DNA of 41,400 nucleotides from Companilactobacillus tucceti DSM 20183 (GTDB lineage: Bacteria > Bacillota > Bacilli > Lactobacillales > Lactobacillaceae), in contig NZ_AZDG01000022.1 in NCBI RefSeq assembly GCF_001434665.1, forward strand, positions 1-41,400. Direction: 5' to 3'. The notes below the pieces were generated by a model, which was not told where the DNA came from, ran no database searches, and was given only the letters and a program-made list of their open reading frames with translations. Position numbers and translations under genes: made by a program. The stretch's first letter is position 1; each line of letters starts with the position of its first letter. This document shows, piece by piece, positions 37,768-41,400 of the stretch.

Positions 37768-38649
37768 CTAGTCGTGGTTATCCAACCAGTCTGTAAGTAT
37801 CCTTGCATATTTGTCATGTTCTTCAACGAATGGCATATGACGACTATGCTGGAATAATTCCCATCTTGAATTAGGAATCCCGTCGTACATTGTTTTTGCA
37901 ATGAATGGTGTACAAAGATCATTAGTTCCACTTGTGATAAGAGTTGGAGTTGTAATGTCTTTCATTTGATCCATGTAGTTATAGTCGTGTAGCGTACCTT
38001 CTGGTGAGTACTCATTTGGACCCCATCCTACGATATAGCTTTCAGTACCAGCTACTTTCTTACGACGTAATGGTTCAGGAGAATCAGCCGTTGGTGTAGC
38101 TGCAGCATGCATCTCCATGAAACGATCATTAGCTGCCACATACTTAGGCTCATCGTAATTTCCGGTTGCTTCAGCTTGTGCGATGGCATCTTGATCTTCT
38201 TGTGACATATGACTGATCATTCTATGTTGCTCAGATGCCCACAATTTTGCTGAAGGTAATGTACCTGATAAGATAAGACTCTTTACACCCTTAGGCTTGT
38301 AGTCACACATGTAAATGAAAGTTAACATTCCACCCCATGATTGACCTAACAGATGAATTTCATCTAGCCCAAGATACTTTCTAAGTTCAATCAGTTCTTC
38401 AGCCCATGTTTGTTTTGTCCAAAGCGATGGGTTTGAAGGAACTGCTGACTTACCACAACCTAGTTGATCGTACATGATCAATTGACGACCATTTACAGCA
38501 ATGTCATCTAGTAGTTCAAAATAATTGTGAGTTGATCCAGGGCCTCCATGAAGTAATACCAAAGGTGCCTTACCATTGCCTTTTTCACCAACAATACGGT
38601 AGTAAGTCTTGTAGCCTTTATACGGCATATAGCCTTCTTCGACTTTCAT
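37768..38649 (-). CDS. pip: Proline iminopeptidase (S33 alpha/beta hydrolase)
   Basis: Releases N-terminal proline from peptides. The 293-aa protein has the oxyanion LLHGGPGSTHNYF (about residues 32-44), YDQLGCGKS, the nucleophile GQSWGGM (Ser104), the acid Asp in TSGTNDLCTP and the His in FQHSRHMPFVEEH. HGGPG and GQSWGG are characteristic of S33 iminopeptidases. The ribosome site GAGGAGG is strong. It lies 21 bp after the second Xaa-Pro peptidase and 29 bp before the transporter gene. Confidence 0.95.
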   Translation of the reverse strand: MKVEEGYMPYKGYKTYYRIVGEKGNGKAPLVLLHGGPGSTHNYFELLDDIAVNGRQLIMYDQLGCGKSAVPSNPSLWTKQTWAEELIELRKYLGLDEIHLLGQSWGGMLTFIYMCDYKPKGVKSLILSGTLPSAKLWASEQHRMISHMSQEDQDAIAQAEATGNYDEPKYVAANDRFMEMHAAATPTADSPEPLRRKKVAGTESYIVGWGPNEYSPEGTLHDYNYMDQMKDITTPTLITSGTNDLCTPFIAKTMYDGIPNSRWELFQHSRHMPFVEEHDKYARILTDWLDNHD

Positions 38650-38670
38650 GAATATTGAACCTCCTCTTTT

Positions 38671-39750
38671 TTATTGAATAATTTCTAAGTCGTCTGGATA
38701 TTTATTCAAGTTTTCGTATCCATCTTCAGTAACGATTACCAAATCTTCAATACGAACTCCAACTTCACCAGGAATATAAACACCAGGTTCAATTGAGAAA
38801 ATGTTTCCTACTTCACAAACATTGTGGTTAGCAGTTGAAACGTCACCTGTTTCATGATCTTCGATACCGATAAAGTGTCCAAGACGATGTGTGAAGTATT
38901 CTCCATAACCTTTTTCAGTAATGTAATCTCTAGCAGCTGCATCAAGTGTAGCTAATTCAACACCTGGTTTGATAAGTGCCATTGCACGTCTCTTACCTTC
39001 TAGAATTGTTTCGTATACATCACGAGATTTGTCAGACACTTCTTTGTAGAAGAATGTACGTGTCATATCTGAACAATATGAATCTCTTACACAACCAATA
39101 TCAACAACAATACTGTCGCCTGGTTTTAATCTTGAGTCGTCTGGTTCTTGATGGTGTGGGTCTGCTCCGTTTGCACCATAAGCAATGATAGGATCGAATG
39201 AATAGCCTGAGTCACCTAATTCTTTGTATTTTTCACCAAGTCTTTCAGTGATTTCGATTTCTGTTAAATCTTTTGAAAGTTCATGCTTAACAAAATCGGT
39301 AGCCAATTCATTGTCAGCTTGTGCCTTACGCATAAGGTCTTTTTCTTCTTCATCTTTGATTGCACGTGCATCATCAATGATTTCAGATCCGTTGCCTAAT
39401 TTAGCATTTGGTACAAGTTCCATTAAGTGAAGTAAGAAGTGTGATGGCCAGTTCTTATCAATTCCAAATGAACCATTAACATCACAGTAATCTAGTACTT
39501 TCTTAACGCCATCATCAATATCATCGATGAATACTTTTTCAATTCCAATATCTTCTGTAATTGGGAATAACTTGTTTACAACAAGTGTATTCTTACCGTC
39601 AGCTCTAATTACTAAAACAAGTAATCTTTCGCCTGGATGGATCCATAATCCAGTAAGATAGAAAATTGCTGTAGGATCTGAGATCAATAATTGATCATAT
39701 CCCTCTTCCTTCATCTTGTTGGTAATGTTCTGAACACGACTATCTTTCAT
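38671..39750 (-). CDS. pepQ: M24B Xaa-Pro dipeptidase, second copy
   Basis: Prolidase-type metallopeptidase, 359 aa. The creatinase-like N domain is followed by metal ligands in IVVDIGCVRDSYCSDMTRT (two Asp), HRLGHFIGIEDHE (His), FSIEPGVYIPGEVGVRIEDLV (two Glu). AYGANGADPHHQP-like residues (YGANGADPHHQEP) match PepQ prolidases better than the first copy does. First gene of the operon pepQ-pip-POT-M24-pepD; a G-rich ribosome site (GGGGG) precedes the ATG. Confidence 0.94.
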   Translation of the reverse strand: MKDSRVQNITNKMKEEGYDQLLISDPTAIFYLTGLWIHPGERLLVLVIRADGKNTLVVNKLFPITEDIGIEKVFIDDIDDGVKKVLDYCDVNGSFGIDKNWPSHFLLHLMELVPNAKLGNGSEIIDDARAIKDEEEKDLMRKAQADNELATDFVKHELSKDLTEIEITERLGEKYKELGDSGYSFDPIIAYGANGADPHHQEPDDSRLKPGDSIVVDIGCVRDSYCSDMTRTFFYKEVSDKSRDVYETILEGKRRAMALIKPGVELATLDAAARDYITEKGYGEYFTHRLGHFIGIEDHETGDVSTANHNVCEVGNIFSIEPGVYIPGEVGVRIEDLVIVTEDGYENLNKYPDDLEIIQ

Positions 39751-39795
39751 TTCTTAGTGCCCCCTTTTTTATTTTAAGCATTATCAAGCACAAAA

Positions 39796-39813
39796 TTGTT
39801 AATATTTTCACAA
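39796..39813. promoter_or_regulatory. Rex-like operator upstream of the peptide operon
   Basis: TTGTTAATATTTTCACAA fits the Rex redox-repressor pattern (TTGTGAA or TTGTTAA, four bases, then TTCACAA or TTAACAA). It lies 46 bp before the pepQ ATG, overlapping a weak minus-strand promoter (TTGAAA at 39818-39823, AACAAT at 39795-39800). The match is by eye only. Confidence 0.4.
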
Positions 39814-39848
39814 ATAATTTCAAAAAAAAGTAAACCCACTATAGGGCC

Positions 39849-39862
39849 TGATAACGCTTTCG
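39849..39862 (-). promoter_or_regulatory. cre-like CcpA site upstream of the peptide operon
   Basis: Minus strand CGAAAGCGTTATCA differs from the consensus TGWAARCGYTWWCW only at its first base. It is about 100 bp before pepQ and upstream of the weak promoter, a position compatible with activation or repression. Confidence 0.5.
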
Positions 39863-40125
39863 TAATTTCAGTGTACTACATTGCTATAAATATTCAAAGC
39901 TAATTTATTAAAATTTTTATCTAATTTTTAAGTTACTTTTTTTATAAAATGTGTTCACCACAGATACTACACAAGTATATTCTCAGAGTACACAATCTAA
40001 CACCTTGATACATAAGCGATTTGTCTAAAAAAGCTAAAAAAGAGTTAAATACGCTATTCATTAAACGGAAATAAATTTAAGTAAAAATTACATGCTTGTT
40101 CATGTATATATTCGATAATCAAAAT

Positions 40126-40171
40126 AAAAAAGTTATCATTCAAATTTTAGGTTTTAAACGATAACTTTTTT
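40126..40171 (-). terminator. Orphan terminator hairpin, probably minus strand
   Basis: A 19-nt arm pair (40126-40144 with 40153-40171) with an 8-nt loop and A/T tracts on both sides. Two positions are A-C or C-A mismatches on the plus strand but G-U pairs on the minus strand, so it is better formed in a minus-strand RNA. No coding gene lies within 300 bp on either side. Confidence 0.65.
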
Positions 40172-40393
40172 ATGTGATTTTCTCACAATATGTACATTCT
40201 ATTTAAATATATTTTTTTCATAATCAAACTGCACGGATATATTCAACGATTCGGATACTCTATGTTGAAAGTGAATCTATTACTATCTTCTAGCAAAACT
40301 GGTGTGACGGGTTAAATTGCTAATATCTACATACTTTTTTGACAAGTTTCTACTTATTATAATGTTTAAATTCTAAATAGATTAAATGTTGCC

Positions 40394-40563
40394 GTCTCTG
40401 GGTACAATAAATGCTTACGCTGTGGGGATCGATTGGAGCCTCGGTCTCCAATCTCGATTTTGAACTTCGCAAAGTACGCGAATTTCAAAACTCGTCCCGT
40501 TGTGTAAGGGATAAATCACTAACACAACCTTCACTGCTATCAGCATTTATTGTACCCAGAGAC
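40394..40563. ncRNA. Cloverleaf-like structured element (candidate small RNA or MITE-like repeat)
   Basis: The outer arms form a perfect 22-bp inverted repeat (40394-40415 with 40542-40563; core CTGGGTACAATAAATG). Inside it a weaker stem joins 40419-40427 to 40529-40537 (six Watson-Crick pairs, two G-U on the plus strand, one mismatch). Three hairpins follow: 40431-40453 (8 bp, GATTGGAG/CTCCAATC), 40458-40490 (12 of 13 pairs, 7-nt loop) and 40499-40528 (7 bp, GTTGTGT/ACACAAC). A TATAAT on the plus strand at 40358-40363 and a promoter-like sequence on the minus strand at 40583-40611 both flank it, so the strand is unsettled. I recognise no known RNA family and no target-site duplication. Confidence 0.6.
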
Positions 40564-40582
40564 TCATCTACCTGATATTTTT

Positions 40583-40611
40583 AATATAGTAGAATCAAAA
40601 ATCACATCCAA
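40583..40611 (-). promoter_or_regulatory. Minus-strand promoter candidate beside the cloverleaf element
   Basis: TTGGAT (40606-40611), a 17-bp spacer and TATATT (40583-40588). The predicted start is about 40576-40570, just outside the closing stem, so a transcript would begin with the element and could end at the hairpin at 40126, roughly 450 nt. Confidence 0.4.
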
Positions 40612-41064
40612 TTACTAATTCGTAGTAACAATATCACAGTTAAAAATTTTAGTATCAGATTTACAGTCCAAGCCACTTATGTATATAACATATTTTCTCT
40701 TCTTAAAGATTAATTCTTTGATTTTTTAATGTTAACGTTTCAATTATTAAAAATTTCAATAAACATTCGATTATTTTTAGATTGATAGATATAATTTTCA
40801 CATTTACTTTTTTCATCTTATAGTACTCTTATCACACTATTTAGTATCTAAAAGGTTATCGATAATCAATCATCGATTCACTTTATATACTCATTTATTT
40901 TTGTTAAATAATTGAAACTCAATATTTGAGCGTTGATATATCAAGTATTTAACGATTGTTAAAAAATGATATTGCATTTTATCTACTTTTGCGATACTCT
41001 CTACAATTCAGTTTCCTTGATTATCATATTTCAATTGATTTGATCATCTTCAATACGCAATATT

Positions 41065-41121
41065 GCATTTACATATTAATAGTGAAATAATTATCAATTG
41101 TAGAAAGCATTTACATATTAA
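41065..41121 (+). repeat. 15-bp direct repeats upstream of adh
   Basis: GCATTTACATATTAA occurs at 41065-41079 and again at 41107-41121 (42-bp period, four helical turns). A shorter related block, ATATTGCATTT, occurs near 40969 and 41061. They lie within 80 bp of the adh start, so they are candidate activator sites or promoter duplications. Confidence 0.6.
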
Positions 41122-41142
41122 AAACTGAGGAGAGATTTACGT

Positions 41143-41400
41143 ATGAAAATTAAAGCTGCTGTAGTTGATAAAGTTAATGATCCATTCGTTATTAAAGATG
41201 ATGTTGAACTAGCTGACCTTCAAGATGATGGTCTTCAAGTTAAAGTCGTTGCTTCTGGTATTTGCCACTCTGATGAAGCTCTTAGAAAAGGTGACGCTGC
41301 CTTTAGTTTCCCTGTTGTCCTTGGACATGAGGGTTCTGGTATCGTTGAAAAAGTTGGTAAGAATGTTGAGAACTTTAAAGTCGGTGACCACATTATCATG
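41143..41400 (+). CDS. Zinc-dependent alcohol dehydrogenase, N-terminal part
   Basis: The first 86 codons of a medium-chain (MDR) alcohol dehydrogenase; the gene runs off the window. The N-terminal catalytic domain shows the first catalytic zinc ligand in SGICHSDEALR (Cys) and the second in LGHEGSGIVEKVG (His with the adjacent Glu), then VGDHIIM. The related zinc enzymes reduce aldehydes with NAD(P)H; the exact substrate class cannot be told from this part. The ribosome site GAGGAG lies 10 nt before the ATG. A long AT-rich upstream region with direct repeats suggests regulated expression. Confidence 0.9.
   Translation, partial: MKIKAAVVDKVNDPFVIKDDVELADLQDDGLQVKVVASGICHSDEALRKGDAAFSFPVVLGHEGSGIVEKVGKNVENFKVGDHIIM

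Larger units (their letters stand above)
39751..41142. other. 1.39 kb gene-free region
   Basis: AT-rich DNA between pepQ and adh with no credible coding frame on either strand (only very short frames without ribosome sites). It contains, left to right: regulatory motifs of the peptide operon; an orphan terminator hairpin (40126-40171); a small TGTGA/TCACA inverted repeat (40173-40187); the cloverleaf-like element (40394-40563); a minus-strand promoter candidate (40583-40611); a TTTAAC/GTTAAA palindrome (40948-40963); and direct repeats before adh. Apart from these I see nothing in it. Confidence 0.8.

Noticed and set aside
40173-40187. TGTGA/TCACA site as a CRP/FNR operator
   Set aside because: The spacer is 5 bp, not the usual 6, and no promoter lies at a fitting distance.
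40262-40315. Small 17-codon plus-strand frame
   Set aside because: No convincing ribosome site, no known peptide features, and such frames are expected by chance.
40394-40563. Retron msr-msd RNA
   Set aside because: Complementary flanks with inner hairpins resemble one, but no reverse transcriptase gene is in the window and no branch-point context is clear.
40948-40963. TTTAACGATTGTTAAA palindrome as a Rex site
   Set aside because: The half-sites point the opposite way from the Rex consensus, and AT-rich palindromes of this size are common.

Overview
The window is a 41.4 kb low-GC segment of a Lactobacillaceae-type Firmicutes chromosome. The gene families and their order (cdaA-cdaR-glmM, ung-pta-tsaE, secG-esterase-rnr-smpB, cggR-gap-pgk-tpiA-eno), the C69 and S33 peptidases and the frequent TTG starts all fit that family. 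A Companilactobacillus-like species is my best guess, by inference only. Most of the window is housekeeping DNA; the accessory part runs from about 29.0 kb to the right end.

Layout. 0-5.6 kb: amino-sugar and cell-wall supply on the minus strand (glmS; then the c-di-AMP operon cdaA-cdaR-glmM). 5.6-8.6 kb: murB followed by a CPA1 Na+/H+ antiporter. 8.7-10.0 kb: an AP exonuclease and a DEDD exonuclease on the plus strand. 10.0-12.6 kb: ung-pta-tsaE-GNAT, tightly overlapped, minus strand. 12.7-14.1 kb: a Cof-type HAD phosphatase translationally coupled to a LURP-one-like protein. 14.2-16.9 kb: a GNAT, a TetR regulator and an NADH oxidase. 17.0-17.7 kb: a lone, divergent EAL-domain protein. 17.7-23.2 kb: secG-esterase-rnr-smpB and a ClC antiporter. 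23.3-28.9 kb: the glycolytic operon cggR-gap-pgk-tpiA-eno with a well-formed CggR operator. 29.07 kb: tRNA-Arg(CCG). 29.2-33.5 kb: a membrane acyltransferase, a kduI-kduD pair and a divergent AraC regulator. 33.5-33.8 kb: a tandem and inverted repeat cluster. 33.8-39.8 kb: a five-gene operon for proline-containing peptides (two M24 Xaa-Pro peptidases, an S33 iminopeptidase, a POT-type transporter and a C69 dipeptidase). 39.75-41.14 kb: 1.4 kb without a gene, holding a cloverleaf-like element. 41.14 kb onward: a zinc alcohol dehydrogenase cut by the window end.

How the parts work together. glmS and glmM supply GlcN-6-P and GlcN-1-P for peptidoglycan, glmM being tied to c-di-AMP synthesis through the CdaA-CdaR-GlmM complex; murB acts later in the same pathway. 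The glycolytic operon, pta and nox cover central carbon and redox metabolism. The peptide operon would import short peptides and remove proline from them.

The most unusual signals are: (1) the 170-nt element at 40394-40563, with a perfect 22-bp closing stem around three internal hairpins in a gene-free region, flanked on the minus strand by a promoter-like sequence and an orphan terminator; (2) the proline-peptide operon, with Rex-like and cre-like sites upstream and a POT transporter lacking the first Glu of ExxER; (3) the 33.5-33.8 kb repeat cluster; (4) up to five GntR/NagR-like motifs in front of glmS. I found no CRISPR array, prophage, transposase or recognisable defence system.
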